Assembly (NCBI GenBank): GCA_024235795.1
Contig: JACKLR010000001.1
Location: forward strand, 248,001-312,000
Source of the DNA: Burkholderiales bacterium
GTDB taxonomy: Bacteria > Pseudomonadota > Gammaproteobacteria > Burkholderiales > Nitrosomonadaceae
Length of the DNA stretch: 64,000 nt
Reading direction: 5' to 3'
This document shows positions 1 through 8,569 of the stretch, piece by piece (within the stretch, counting starts at the first letter, position 1; each line of letters starts with the position of its first letter). Both the position numbers and the translations under genes were made by a program. The notes under the pieces were generated by a model. That model was not told the origin of the DNA, ran no database searches, and saw only the letters and a list, made by a program, of their open reading frames with translations.

Positions 1-60
1 CTCTATCAAACCGAAGACCCTTGCAATACCGCTGAAACGTTTGCCCGGTTTTTTGATTAG
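1..60 (+). CDS. 3' end of an upstream gene (partial)
   Basis: The first 60 bases read as 19 sense codons followed by TAG, ending in the residues ARFFD. The rest of the gene lies outside the window. Its product cannot be recognised from so short a tail. In several betaproteobacteria thiE (thiamine-phosphate synthase) lies just upstream of hemL, so that is one possibility, but this is a guess from gene order only. The gap of 55 bases to hemL is AT-rich. Confidence 0.4.
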   Translation, partial: LYQTEDPCNTAETFARFFD

Positions 61-115
61 ATTTTTTTAACAATGATTCACAACAATTTATACAATAATT
101 TTTGAGAGTAATTCA

Positions 116-1396
116 ATGACTTCACGTAACCAACAATTATTCGAACAATCCCAGAAAGTAATTCCCGGCGGCGTCAATTCGCCGGTTCGTGCATTTAAAT
201 CCGTTGGCGGGAATCCTGTTTTTTTTCAACGTGGAAAAGGCGCCCATGTCTGGGATGTTGATGGAAAATCCTATATTGACTATGTTGGTTCCTGGGGACC
301 GTTAATACTCGGTCATGCACATCCAGATGTCGTTAAGGCCGTACAAAAAACGTCAGAAAACGGCCTGACATTTGGCGCACCAACTGAAGCCGAACTGGAA
401 ATTGCAGAGCTCATTTGCAATTTAATTCCTTCAATCGAACAGGTCAGACTGGTCAGTTCCGGCACTGAAGCCGGAATGAGTGCAATACGTCTTGCACGCG
501 GATTTACCGGCCGCAACAAAATTGTCAAGTTTGAAGGCTGTTATCATGGCCATGACGACTCGTTACTGGTAAAAGCCGGCTCGGGTGCATTAACGTTTGG
601 CAACCCAAGTTCCGCCGGCGTACCACAGGAAACTGCCGGGCATACGATTGTACTGGATTACAACGATGTGTCCGGACTGGAAGAAAATTTCAAAAAATTT
701 GGCAATGAAATTGCCGCAGTCATTATTGAACCGGTTGCAGGCAATATGAATCTGGTCGCCCCCACACCCGATTTCCTGAATACATTACGCGCGCTTTGTT
801 CACAGTACGGCAGTGTATTGATTTTTGACGAAGTCATGACGGGTTTTCGCGTTGGTTTAAAGTGTGCCCAGGGACGTTACCAGATCAAGCCCGACCTTAC
901 TGTGCTTGGCAAAGTCATCGGCGGCGGCATGCCAATGGCGGCTTTTGGCGGCCGTCGTGAAATCATGCAATGCCTGGCGCCTGTGGGTGCCGTATACCAG
1001 GCCGGCACATTGTCTGGCAATCCCGTTGCCGTAGCAGCAGGATTGACAACCTTGAAGCTCATTCAAGAAGCCGGTTTTTATGAAAATCTCGCAGACAAAA
1101 CACACCAGTTAACGAATGGCTTGACAGCCAGTGCACAAAAACACGGAATTGATTTTTGTGCACAGTCGATCGGCGGCATGTTTGGACTGTATTTCAGCAA
1201 AACGATTCCGGCAAGCTTTGCGGAAGTCATGGCGTGTGATAAGGATGCCTTCAACCGGTTCTTCCACGCCATGCTGGATAAAGGGGTTTATTTTGCGCCG
1301 TCTGCCTTTGAAGCCGGGTTTGTTTCGTCAATGCATACTGACGCTGAAATTAACGATACATTATCTGCAGCGGATGATATCTTTACCGCTTGGTAA
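116..1396 (+). CDS. hemL: Glutamate-1-semialdehyde 2,1-aminomutase
   Basis: PLP-dependent aminomutase that converts glutamate-1-semialdehyde to 5-aminolevulinate, the committed precursor of haem in the C5 pathway; cytoplasmic. The 426-residue length is normal for the family. Visible marks are the N-terminal VIPGGVNSPVRAF, the SSGTEAGMSAIRLAR phosphate-binding region, LIFDEVMTGFR with the PLP-contacting Asp, and the Schiff-base Lys at about residue 266 in LGKVIGGGMP. GTLSGNP follows near residue 300. The ATG is preceded by a GAGAG-type ribosome site. Haem supply fits the cytochrome-rich neighbourhood (cytochrome c4 next door, the ccm operon 18 kb away). Confidence 0.97.
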   Translation: MTSRNQQLFEQSQKVIPGGVNSPVRAFKSVGGNPVFFQRGKGAHVWDVDGKSYIDYVGSWGPLILGHAHPDVVKAVQKTSENGLTFGAPTEAELEIAELICNLIPSIEQVRLVSSGTEAGMSAIRLARGFTGRNKIVKFEGCYHGHDDSLLVKAGSGALTFGNPSSAGVPQETAGHTIVLDYNDVSGLEENFKKFGNEIAAVIIEPVAGNMNLVAPTPDFLNTLRALCSQYGSVLIFDEVMTGFRVGLKCAQGRYQIKPDLTVLGKVIGGGMPMAAFGGRREIMQCLAPVGAVYQAGTLSGNPVAVAAGLTTLKLIQEAGFYENLADKTHQLTNGLTASAQKHGIDFCAQSIGGMFGLYFSKTIPASFAEVMACDKDAFNRFFHAMLDKGVYFAPSAFEAGFVSSMHTDAEINDTLSAADDIFTAW

Positions 1397-1431
1397 CGGG
1401 ATGTAACGGGATAAGAAGGAAATAAAAAAAG

Positions 1432-1490
1432 AAAAGCGGTAATGGCGCAGGACTCGAACTATTCTTTCCAATCGCCTTTACCGCTTTTTC
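1432..1490. terminator. Bidirectional terminator between hemL and cytochrome c4
   Basis: Two 16-base arms (1432-1447 and 1473-1488) pair with one mismatch around AAAAGCGGTAATGGCG, with a 25-base loop. A-rich sequence precedes and T-rich sequence follows the stem, so it could stop transcription from both convergent genes. On the minus strand the loop includes GTTCGAGTCC, which resembles a tRNA T-loop, but no tRNA folds around it. Confidence 0.6.
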
Positions 1491-1523
1491 TCTAACAATA
1501 AAAATATTTTGACAATACGTTAG

Positions 1524-2294
1524 TTAACGTAATCCTTGAATATATTCGGAAACTGCACGTTTTTCCGTACCGCTCATACGTGTTAGCACCTGTTGCATTA
1601 CACCATTGTCATTGGTACGTTCACCTTTGTTAAACAGATCAAGCTGTGTGAGTGTGTATGGTGCATGTTGCCCTGCTAGCGCCGGATAATGCGGTGGAAT
1701 ACCCTTGCCCGTTGGTCCATGACAACTGGCACATGCAGGCACGCCATTTTCAATGTTCCCGCCATGATACAGTACTCTACCAATCGCCAACAAATCTTCA
1801 CTGCCTGTTGTTTGTCCTGGTGTTGCTTCCTGCTCGGCGTAAAATGCGACCAGATCCTCCATGTCTTCATCGGAAAGTGCAGCAACCATAGGTGTCATGG
1901 CGTCACTTTGACGAGCAGCAGTACCGCCTTCATCGGCTTTAAAGTCAATTAACTGTTTTAACAGATATTCAGGGTGCTGGCCTGCCAAACTCGGGAAGGT
2001 CGGAATGATGCTGTTTCCATCCGGGTTATGGCATCCCGCACAGGCACCCGCTGCAATTTCCCGTCCTTTGGGCGCTTCGCCGGCTGCCACTTCCGCAGCA
2101 ATTTCCTCTTCTTGTTCAACAAGTTCAGCTGGCTCACCAACCACAGCTGCCGGCTCCACAACCTCCGATTCCATAATTTCTGATTCGACTGCTTCCTGTT
2201 CATCTGTTTCTGTATCGCCGGCAACCAGAACCGATGTTGATAGCGCCATAGCAAAAACTGTTACCATTACCAAACTTTTTTTAATCATGTCCAT
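1524..2294 (-). CDS. Di-haem cytochrome c4
   Basis: Periplasmic electron carrier with two class I cytochrome c domains. The N-terminus has a basic start, a hydrophobic stretch and a likely cleavage near VLVAGD (residue 26). Haem attachment motifs are CAGCH (85-89) and CASCH (188-192). Candidate axial Met residues occur in DAMTPM after the first haem and in GVMQQV after the second. The duplicated SLAGQHPEYLLKQL / ALAGQHAPYTLTQL segments show the internal repeat typical of cytochrome c4. Unusual is a Glu/Val/Ala/Pro-rich acidic spacer of about 45 residues (28-74) between signal peptide and first domain. It is convergent with hemL and shares its terminator. Cytochrome c4 feeds terminal oxidases in proteobacteria; that role here is inferred. 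Confidence 0.93.
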   Translation of the reverse strand: MDMIKKSLVMVTVFAMALSTSVLVAGDTETDEQEAVESEIMESEVVEPAAVVGEPAELVEQEEEIAAEVAAGEAPKGREIAAGACAGCHNPDGNSIIPTFPSLAGQHPEYLLKQLIDFKADEGGTAARQSDAMTPMVAALSDEDMEDLVAFYAEQEATPGQTTGSEDLLAIGRVLYHGGNIENGVPACASCHGPTGKGIPPHYPALAGQHAPYTLTQLDLFNKGERTNDNGVMQQVLTRMSGTEKRAVSEYIQGLR

Positions 2295-2425
2295 AATATT
2301 CTGTATTCCGTATTTTTATGTCATCAAAAATCTGTTACTTTTTCTCATTAGACTAATCAGGCATTTTATCAAGGCAAAAGAGTGTTAACAACAAGATTCA
2401 GCTAAAATGCCAATTTTAATTTAAT

Positions 2426-3028
2426 ATGTTGATGAAAAAAATTTTTTCTTTTCTGGTTATTGCCAATATTCTGATTGCAGCCATAATATTTTTTAAATCT
2501 GGCCAACAGGAGCAGGTTTCCAATGCACCGGCTATAAACCCGGAAAAAATTATCGTGCTGCCTCCACTTGTCAACTGCGTCGAATGGGGAGAATTGTCGG
2601 AACAAGACCTACAATCCGCCGAAACCGCAATTAACGCGCTAAATCTGCAAATGCCGCACAAGAAAATCTCATCGGCAACGCTGATCAAATACCAGGTACA
2701 TACATCGCCATTTAAAAATCAGCAAGCAGTTGAAAGAGAAATTAACAAATTACGCAATATGGGCATTATTAGCCATCGCATAGAAGAACAGGGGGCGTTA
2801 CTGAATGCTATTTCTTTTGGTGAATTCGAAGATGAAACTGAGGCCTATGACTTACTGAAAAAACTAAACAGTGATGGAATAGTTGATGCCACCATAAACA
2901 AACATAAAATCGAGCGAAAGAAATTCTTATTTTTCGAAGCAGATATCAATAAAATTTCTGAATTACGAGCTTTAATCAGACAGTTTCCAGACAGCAGACT
3001 GGCACAGACAACTTGTGAACGCTTATAA
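2426..3028 (+). CDS. Membrane-anchored SPOR-like domain protein
   Basis: A 200-residue protein of unknown function. Residues 4-25 (IFSFLVIANILIAAIIFF) form one N-terminal transmembrane helix, leaving most of the protein in the periplasm. The segment from about residue 89 to 165 (YQVHTSPFKNQQAVE, RNMGIISHR, AISFGEFEDETEAYDLLKKL) has the beta-alpha-beta-alpha-beta pattern of SPOR domains, which bind denuded peptidoglycan glycan strands. This fold assignment rests on pattern only. ATG codons at 2426 and 2432 are both possible starts. It sits divergently from cytochrome c4 and 61 bases before map, with no operon link evident. Confidence 0.7.
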   Translation: MLMKKIFSFLVIANILIAAIIFFKSGQQEQVSNAPAINPEKIIVLPPLVNCVEWGELSEQDLQSAETAINALNLQMPHKKISSATLIKYQVHTSPFKNQQAVEREINKLRNMGIISHRIEEQGALLNAISFGEFEDETEAYDLLKKLNSDGIVDATINKHKIERKKFLFFEADINKISELRALIRQFPDSRLAQTTCERL

Positions 3029-3089
3029 TAACACTCTGATAAAATTTTGGTTTGCTTAACCAACGACTTCCAACCATTTTGAAGTACAT

Positions 3090-3890
3090 ATGAATGTAAT
3101 CATAAAGACTGCACAAGAAATAGAGAAAATGCGCGTGGCGGGCAAGCTGGCTTCCGAGGTGCTTGACTACATTACTCCGCATGTAACGCCTGGAGTAACG
3201 ACAGAAGAACTGGATACATTGTGTCACCATTATATGGTGGATGTACAAAAAACAATTCCTGCCCCATTGAATTATGCTCCCAAAGGCCATAAACCATACC
3301 CCAAATCAATCTGCACTTCGGTAAATAATCAGATATGTCATGGCATTCCTGGCCAGAAAAAATTGAAAAATGGAGATATTGTTAATATCGACGTTACCGT
3401 CATCAGTGACGGCTATCATGGCGATACAAGCCGCATGTATTATGTTGGAGAACCCTCAATTCAGGCCAAACGCTTATGCGAAGTCACCCGTGAAGCAATG
3501 TGGCGCGGCATAGACGTCGTGAAGCCGGGTAATCATCTGGGAGACATAGGCCATGTCATTCAGAAATTGGCAGAAAGTGTTGGCTATAGTGTCGTCAGGG
3601 AATTCTGTGGACACGGCATCGGAAAGAAATTTCATGAAGATCCGCAGGTTTTGCATTACGGAAAAGCCTGCACAGGATTAAAACTCGAACCGGGCATGAT
3701 ATTTACCATAGAACCCATGATCAATGCCGGTAAAGCCGCCATTCGACACTTGCCCGATGGATGGACGGTCACCACCAAGGACAGCAGTTTATCCGCACAA
3801 TGGGAACATACCGTTCTGGTTACTGATGATGGTCATGAAGTACTCACCGTCTCCAGTGGCGCACCACCCAAACCAGCCTACCGTTTTTAA
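3090..3890 (+). CDS. map: Type I methionine aminopeptidase
   Basis: Removes the initiator Met from nascent proteins in the cytoplasm. The 266-residue length and absence of an N-terminal zinc finger fit the short bacterial type Ia class. The five metal ligands of the pita-bread fold are visible: Asp in VNIDVTVISDGYHGDTS (two Asp), His in FCGHGIGKKFHE, Glu in FTIEPMIN, and Glu in QWEHTVLV. It begins a block of same-strand genes (map, rph, rdgB) with short gaps (15 and 5 bases for the last two), suggesting co-transcription. Confidence 0.97.
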   Translation: MNVIIKTAQEIEKMRVAGKLASEVLDYITPHVTPGVTTEELDTLCHHYMVDVQKTIPAPLNYAPKGHKPYPKSICTSVNNQICHGIPGQKKLKNGDIVNIDVTVISDGYHGDTSRMYYVGEPSIQAKRLCEVTREAMWRGIDVVKPGNHLGDIGHVIQKLAESVGYSVVREFCGHGIGKKFHEDPQVLHYGKACTGLKLEPGMIFTIEPMINAGKAAIRHLPDGWTVTTKDSSLSAQWEHTVLVTDDGHEVLTVSSGAPPKPAYRF

Positions 3891-3905
3891 TTACCAATAT
3901 TATCT

Positions 3906-4628
3906 ATGACACGCAATCATAGCCGCAGTGCGACACAAATCCGCCCGGTCAAAATAACCCGCAACTATACCAAACATGCCGACGGCTCGGTACTGATTGA
4001 ATATGGCGACACAAAAGTAATTTGCACAGCCAGCGTCAGTGAGAAAGTGCCGCCTTTTCTTAAAGACAAAAATCAGGGATGGCTAACGGCAGAGTACGGC
4101 ATGCTGCCTTGTTCCACGAATGAGCGTATGCAGCGTGAAGCAGCCCGCGGAAAACAATCTGGCCGGACTATGGAAATACAGCGTCTGATCGGCCGTTCGT
4201 TGCGTGCAATTATTGATTTGAGCATGCTTGGTGAACGTACCATTCAAATTGACTGCGATGTTATCCAGGCCGACGGCGGAACGCGAACAGCCAGTATTAC
4301 CGGTGCTTTTGTCGCTTTACATGATGCAGTAGAAAACCTAATATACCAACAACTCATCGAAACAACACCGATTCTTGACCACGTGGCTGCTGTTTCTGTG
4401 GGTATTTATCAGGGCACACCTGTACTGGATCTCGATTACCAAGAAGATTCAACCTGTGATACCGACATGAACGTGATTATGACAGGAAAAGCGGGAATCG
4501 TTGAAATACAGGGAACAGCAGAAGGTGTTTCATTTACGCGTAACGAATTGAATCAAATGCTGGACCTGGCAGAATCCGGCATACAGGAGTTGATAATGAT
4601 CCAGAAAACTGCATTAGGGATTCACTGA
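3906..4628 (+). CDS. rph: Ribonuclease PH
   Basis: Phosphate-dependent 3'-5' exoribonuclease that trims tRNA 3' ends. The 240-residue length is typical. Family signatures include RPVKITRNYTKHADGSVL at the N-terminus, GDTKVICTASVSEKVPPF, GWLTAEYGMLPCST, the phosphate/RNA-binding RSLRAIIDL and the acidic IQIDCDVIQADGGTRTASITGA. It lies 15 bases after map and 5 bases before rdgB. The rph-rdgB pair is common in proteobacteria. Confidence 0.97.
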   Translation: MTRNHSRSATQIRPVKITRNYTKHADGSVLIEYGDTKVICTASVSEKVPPFLKDKNQGWLTAEYGMLPCSTNERMQREAARGKQSGRTMEIQRLIGRSLRAIIDLSMLGERTIQIDCDVIQADGGTRTASITGAFVALHDAVENLIYQQLIETTPILDHVAAVSVGIYQGTPVLDLDYQEDSTCDTDMNVIMTGKAGIVEIQGTAEGVSFTRNELNQMLDLAESGIQELIMIQKTALGIH

Positions 4629-4633
4629 CTTTA

Positions 4634-5227
4634 ATGAATAACCTGAGAAAACTGGTCATTGCCACTGGCAATGTCGGAAAGTTGCGGGAAATCGATGCCC
4701 TACTTGAACGGTTTAACATTACCAGTTTGCCACAAGCCATTTTCAGCATCCCTGAAGTTGAGGAACCCCATCCAACATTTATAGAAAACGCTTTAGTCAA
4801 GGCAAGGCATGCCTCTCGTCATACCGGCCTGCCGGCTTTGGCAGACGATTCAGGAATTTGTGTCAATGCGTTGCAAGGCGCACCCGGTGTCTATTCAGCA
4901 CGTTATGCTGGCGAACCCAGATCAGATCAACGTAACAATCAGAAGTTGATCGAAACATTAAAAAATAATGCCGATCGAAGTGCCTATTATTATTGTGTAA
5001 TTGTCCTGCTCCGCCATGCCGAAGATCCACAACCGATTATTGCAGAAGGACTATGGCATGGCGAAATCATTTTGGAACCTCGCGGTGAAGGCGGGTTTGG
5101 TTATGACCCCTATTTTTTTCTGCCGGAATTAAATAAAACCGCAGCAGAACTTCAATCAGACGAAAAAAACAAACTCAGCCATCGAGGCAAAGCACTGGCA
5201 CGCTTAATAGAACAGTTACAGCGTTAA
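4634..5227 (+). CDS. rdgB: XTP/dITP diphosphatase
   Basis: Hydrolyses non-canonical purine triphosphates (dITP, XTP) to monophosphates and so sanitises the nucleotide pool. The 197 residues carry the Ham1/RdgB hallmarks: VIATGNVGKLREI (substrate loop, Asn and Lys), ADDSGICV with the metal-binding Asp pair, APGVYSARYAG, GFGYDPYF and the C-terminal LSHRGKAL. It starts 5 bases after rph, so translation is probably coupled. Confidence 0.97.
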   Translation: MNNLRKLVIATGNVGKLREIDALLERFNITSLPQAIFSIPEVEEPHPTFIENALVKARHASRHTGLPALADDSGICVNALQGAPGVYSARYAGEPRSDQRNNQKLIETLKNNADRSAYYYCVIVLLRHAEDPQPIIAEGLWHGEIILEPRGEGGFGYDPYFFLPELNKTAAELQSDEKNKLSHRGKALARLIEQLQR

Positions 5228-5291
5228 ACGCAAAAGTATTACTATTACGCGCTATAGACCTACTGCAATCACCGCATCCGGGCAGTCATAC

Positions 5292-5678
5292 TTATTTTTC
5301 CATAAATTGATACATTTCGTTTAACGCATCAGTAACACGTTCATATGCGACATTCGTGTGTCCAATATCCGCATGTCTTATCGCTTCGACCAGATTTCGA
5401 ATCGCCACGGTTATATGCTCCCTTCCTTCGGTATTCTCAGATTCTATCGCTTGAATCTCAGCTTTCTTGACAAACTCAAGGCTCTTTTTTGCATGATCAT
5501 GAACATGATCGGCATGCGCTTTGTGAGTTTTGGCTTCTTCGGCATGTTTGATTGCCTCAGCCATAGCATCTTTTCCACCAGCAGAATCCGTTTCCCCAAA
5601 ATAATCCTCAGCACTGACTGGATTACTGAGGAACAGTACCAAAATTCCTGCCGCTAAAATAGTGAATATATTTTTCAT
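5292..5678 (-). CDS. SmbP-like small metal-binding protein
   Basis: A 128-residue exported protein with signal peptide cleavage near VSAED (residue 24). The mature part is short, helical and rich in His, Lys, Glu and Ala, with heptad-like segments (AIKHAEEAKTHKAHADHVHD, LVEAIRHADIGH). This resembles SmbP, the small periplasmic His-rich protein described from Nitrosomonas europaea that binds divalent metals such as copper. There are fewer His than in classical SmbP and they cluster in the first half of the mature protein. Metal binding is inferred from composition and family. It is convergent with rdgB. Confidence 0.75.
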   Translation of the reverse strand: MKNIFTILAAGILVLFLSNPVSAEDYFGETDSAGGKDAMAEAIKHAEEAKTHKAHADHVHDHAKKSLEFVKKAEIQAIESENTEGREHITVAIRNLVEAIRHADIGHTNVAYERVTDALNEMYQFMEK

Positions 5679-6141
5679 AATGCAATCCCTTCACGTTTGT
5701 TGATATATCTTTACTATAACTGTTTTTCTTTATCAGGGCGTTGAAAAACTGTCTGCGTTGCCGCCACGGTGTAAATACAGGTTCAGAATGCCTATTTTAA
5801 TGCCTAACTCTGCTTTACCTGTTTTGGCCTTGTATCGACAACCTCAAAACGTATTCAACATCCTGTTAAACAGCCATAATAGTCTCATAAGTTTCTAGCT
5901 TTCTTACTTACAGCAAAATTTAAGAATGCATTAACAGGCGCCTGGTTCCCTGAATTTTTATTTCAGTATGCGCTATTTCATTTCTGAATGCATATTAGGG
6001 ATATTAGGGTACACTTTATCATGATCAGAATCCTTGCAATCAATGATCAGCAAGCGCTATAAAATGTTTTTCTGTTTTCATATAAAAAACCATGTAAAAC
6101 TGCAACATCATTTTTGGAATAAAAATTAACAAGGGGCTTTT
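5679..6141. other. 463-base intergenic region without a gene
   Basis: No open frame with a ribosome site is seen. The first half contains a possible small inverted-repeat element (listed separately at 5735-5869). The second half is AT-rich and presumably carries the promoter of the epimerase gene at 6142, which has the ribosome site AAGGGG. Confidence 0.6.
5735..5869. repeat. Possible MITE-like element with imperfect terminal inverted repeats
   Basis: The left end reads CAGGGCGTTGAAAAACTG. The reverse complement of the right end reads CAGGATGTTGAATACG and continues TTTTGAGGTTGTC. The ends share the CAGG..GTTGAA core in inverted orientation about 135 bases apart, and nothing inside codes for protein. 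This is the size and form of a non-autonomous transposon relic. Without a second copy in the window the call is weak. Confidence 0.3.
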
Positions 6142-7035
6142 ATGAACATTCTGATAACTGGTGGCACAGGCTTTATCGGCCAATCTTTATGTCCGGCATT
6201 GCTTTCAAAGGGACATTCATTAACTGTTTTAAGCAGATATCCTAATAAGGTTTATTCAGTGTTCGGTGACCAAATCGAACAAATCACCTCAATTTCACTG
6301 TTATCCGAAAGTGACCATTTCGATGCGATTTATAATTTCGCCGGCGCGCCTATTTTTGCCCAACGATGGACTGATGAGCGTAAACAGGTCCTTTTGAAAA
6401 GCCGTATTTACATCACGCAACAACTGGTGGAATTTATCGCGCGCGCTAACACAAAACCATCCGTTTTGCTCAGTGGTTCGGCAATCGGTTTCTATGGTGA
6501 TCAGGGCGATACTGTGCTTGACGAAACTGCATCAGCGCAAGACGATTTCGGTCATCAGCTCTGTGCGGAATGGGAGCACACAGCTGAAAAAGCTAAAGAA
6601 CACTGCGTCCGTGTCTGCCTGCTCCGCACCGGACTGGTTATAGGCAAAAATGGCGGTTTTTTGCAGCCCATGATTTTACCGTTTAAACTGGGACTAGGCG
6701 GAAAACTCGGCTCAGGTACACAATGGATGCCCTGGATTCATATGAATGATTATGTGGCGATATGTCAAGCATTGCTGGATAACAATGCACTGGAAGGAGT
6801 TTTTAATCTGACGGCGCCCAATCCGGTTACCAATAGTGAATTTACCCGCACCCTGGCAAAACATTTGAATCGGCCGGCATTCTTTACCATACCTGGCTGG
6901 GCGCTCAATCTGTTGCTCGGTGAAATGTCGCAATTGTTATTGGGCAGTCAACGCGTCATACCCAAACATATCCTGGATTCGGGATTCCAGTTCGATTACC
7001 CCAATCTTGAAGAAGCACTGGAAAATGTGCTGTAA
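6142..7035 (+). CDS. TIGR01777/YfcH-type NAD(P)-dependent epimerase
   Basis: An extended short-chain dehydrogenase-like protein of 297 residues. The dinucleotide-binding motif ITGGTGFIGQSL is at residues 4-15. LSGSAIGFYGDQGD (around 112-125) and the family's WEHTAEKAKE and RTGLVIGKNGGFL follow. GTQWMPWIHMNDYV (about 193-206) and FNLTAPNPVTNSEFTRTL mark the TIGR01777 (YfcH) subfamily. Members are often annotated as cell-division inhibitor SulA homologues, but their substrate is not known. It stands alone on the plus strand after a long AT-rich gap. Confidence 0.88.
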   Translation: MNILITGGTGFIGQSLCPALLSKGHSLTVLSRYPNKVYSVFGDQIEQITSISLLSESDHFDAIYNFAGAPIFAQRWTDERKQVLLKSRIYITQQLVEFIARANTKPSVLLSGSAIGFYGDQGDTVLDETASAQDDFGHQLCAEWEHTAEKAKEHCVRVCLLRTGLVIGKNGGFLQPMILPFKLGLGGKLGSGTQWMPWIHMNDYVAICQALLDNNALEGVFNLTAPNPVTNSEFTRTLAKHLNRPAFFTIPGWALNLLLGEMSQLLLGSQRVIPKHILDSGFQFDYPNLEEALENVL

Positions 7036-7232
7036 TAACACTGCCCCTAGTCGATGAAGGCTTCTGGTCGAATGGTTATGAATTTAAATCCTGCGCTGGA
7101 TTGAATTGCATATTTGATTATGCTACAACATTAGGAAGATCGGGCTTTGCTGTTTTTCAAACACAAAGCACATTACAACAATAACTTTGCTACACTGTTC
7201 ACACCGCTAACCTTGGATCACTCAAAATAATA

Positions 7233-7658
7233 ATGCAAGAACAAAACACTAAAAAACCGGTAGAAAAAAAAAGTAACTGGACAAGATATATTACGCTGGC
7301 TTTGGTCCTGATGATCACTATCTTTGCTGTATCACTGTTGCCACGCGGCTTTTCAGGAGACACTTCTATCATTGGGCAAGGAACCAGTGTGCTGCTGTTG
7401 GTGCATGATGACAATATTCTTCAAAGCGGAGAAACAATGGCTGTCATGAATGCGATCAGAGATGACTACGAGGAACGCCTGGCTTTTATTGTCGCAGACA
7501 TCAATACACCCGAAGGAAAAACATTTGCTGACAGGAATACATTAATGCCAACCGCGTTAGTATTTTATTCTGCCAGCGGCAACCATCTGCAAACGCTTTA
7601 TGCAGCGCAAACGGTTGAATCATTACGGCAGGAATTGAATAAAATATTCCAATATTAA
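7233..7658 (+). CDS. Membrane-anchored thioredoxin-fold-like protein
   Basis: A 141-residue protein with a basic N-terminus, one transmembrane helix (about residues 17-35, YITLALVLMITIFAVSLL) and a periplasmic domain. The order VLLLVHDDN, AFIVADINTPEGKTFADR, MPTALVFYSASGNHLQTL, SLRQELNKI resembles a thioredoxin fold with the cis-Pro region in MPTALVFY. There is no CXXC motif, so it is unlikely to be an active oxidoreductase. Function unknown; fold assignment from pattern only. Confidence 0.6.
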   Translation: MQEQNTKKPVEKKSNWTRYITLALVLMITIFAVSLLPRGFSGDTSIIGQGTSVLLLVHDDNILQSGETMAVMNAIRDDYEERLAFIVADINTPEGKTFADRNTLMPTALVFYSASGNHLQTLYAAQTVESLRQELNKIFQY

Positions 7659-7781
7659 ACTGATCGATTTTTACACCGGTCTGATTCACGATATTCACGA
7701 TTTAAACACCAACAACCAGCCACAAAACAATTTTGCAGCCTGCCGCCAGTATCTCCACAACAGGCATTGCTGCGTCCGCGT

Positions 7782-8411
7782 TTATTCGTTCATTGCTTGT
7801 CGAATCAGGCCAGCCATAGACTCCGGCAATTTGATATGGCCCGCAAGCACAAATTGATGCGCCCGATCGGATAGTTTGCGCCGGATTCGGCGCAGTATAT
7901 CATTCCATTTGGCTGTATTGTATTCCGGGTGAATAGCAGCAAAAGCGGCCAAATAATGTTCGAAAAAAACTAGTCCGGCTACATCTTCAAGTAGCTGGGT
8001 ACCGGAATTGGTCTTGCGTAATTTCTTGCCGACAATTAGTTCAACACGGCCGATGAATGCCGCATCATATCCAACTCTCGCCAACAGTGCGGCAAGCGTC
8101 CTGGCATGAAATTCATTCAATGCGGCACGCCATTGATGATAACCCTTGCGGTCCATCGGATAGTCACTGCGTGGTGATTTCCAGCGCTGGATATGCTGCG
8201 CTCTGACGGCCAGTTTTAAAACTTCATCAGCGTTTGGCGCGAATCGTTCAAGCATGTCCGTCATGCGGTAAGAATACAGCAGCGCTTTTGGCCATTCTTT
8301 ACCATCGCAGGTTTCCATATTCGGATCTTCGCGATTGGCAGCATCAATGAGTGCGATTGCCTTAGCGAAATGTTGCTCAGTCATTATTATGCTCTGAATA
8401 TTGTCTGGCAT
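7782..8411 (-). CDS. DUF4202 family protein
   Basis: A 209-residue cytoplasmic protein of unknown function. Conserved-looking blocks are AIALIDAANREDPN, the AEHIQRW-like LAVRAQHIQRWKSPRSDYP, the WRAALNEFHA segment, and VGKKLRKTNSGTQLLEDVAG followed by LVFFEHYL. His and Asp in these blocks recall HD-like helical metal-binding proteins, but I see no proof of catalysis. It is a single-gene unit facing the msrB gene divergently. Confidence 0.75.
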   Translation of the reverse strand: MPDNIQSIIMTEQHFAKAIALIDAANREDPNMETCDGKEWPKALLYSYRMTDMLERFAPNADEVLKLAVRAQHIQRWKSPRSDYPMDRKGYHQWRAALNEFHARTLAALLARVGYDAAFIGRVELIVGKKLRKTNSGTQLLEDVAGLVFFEHYLAAFAAIHPEYNTAKWNDILRRIRRKLSDRAHQFVLAGHIKLPESMAGLIRQAMNE

Positions 8412-8569
8412 TACTAAGCCTGTTTTAGTACGGTTACTAAATTTCAGTGCATACAGGCTGTTGCCAAAAAATGTTTACCACGTTATGTTGCTTGTCAATT
8501 AAAGCATTTTATAATGATTAATATTTCGAATGCGTTTTTTGATTACAAAACCATCAAGGAAAACATTTC

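Noticed and set aside
1432..1490. tRNA or tRNA fragment on the minus strand
   Set aside because: GTTCGAGTCC looks like a T-loop, but the neighbouring bases do not form the T-stem and no cloverleaf fits. It is better explained as a terminator loop.
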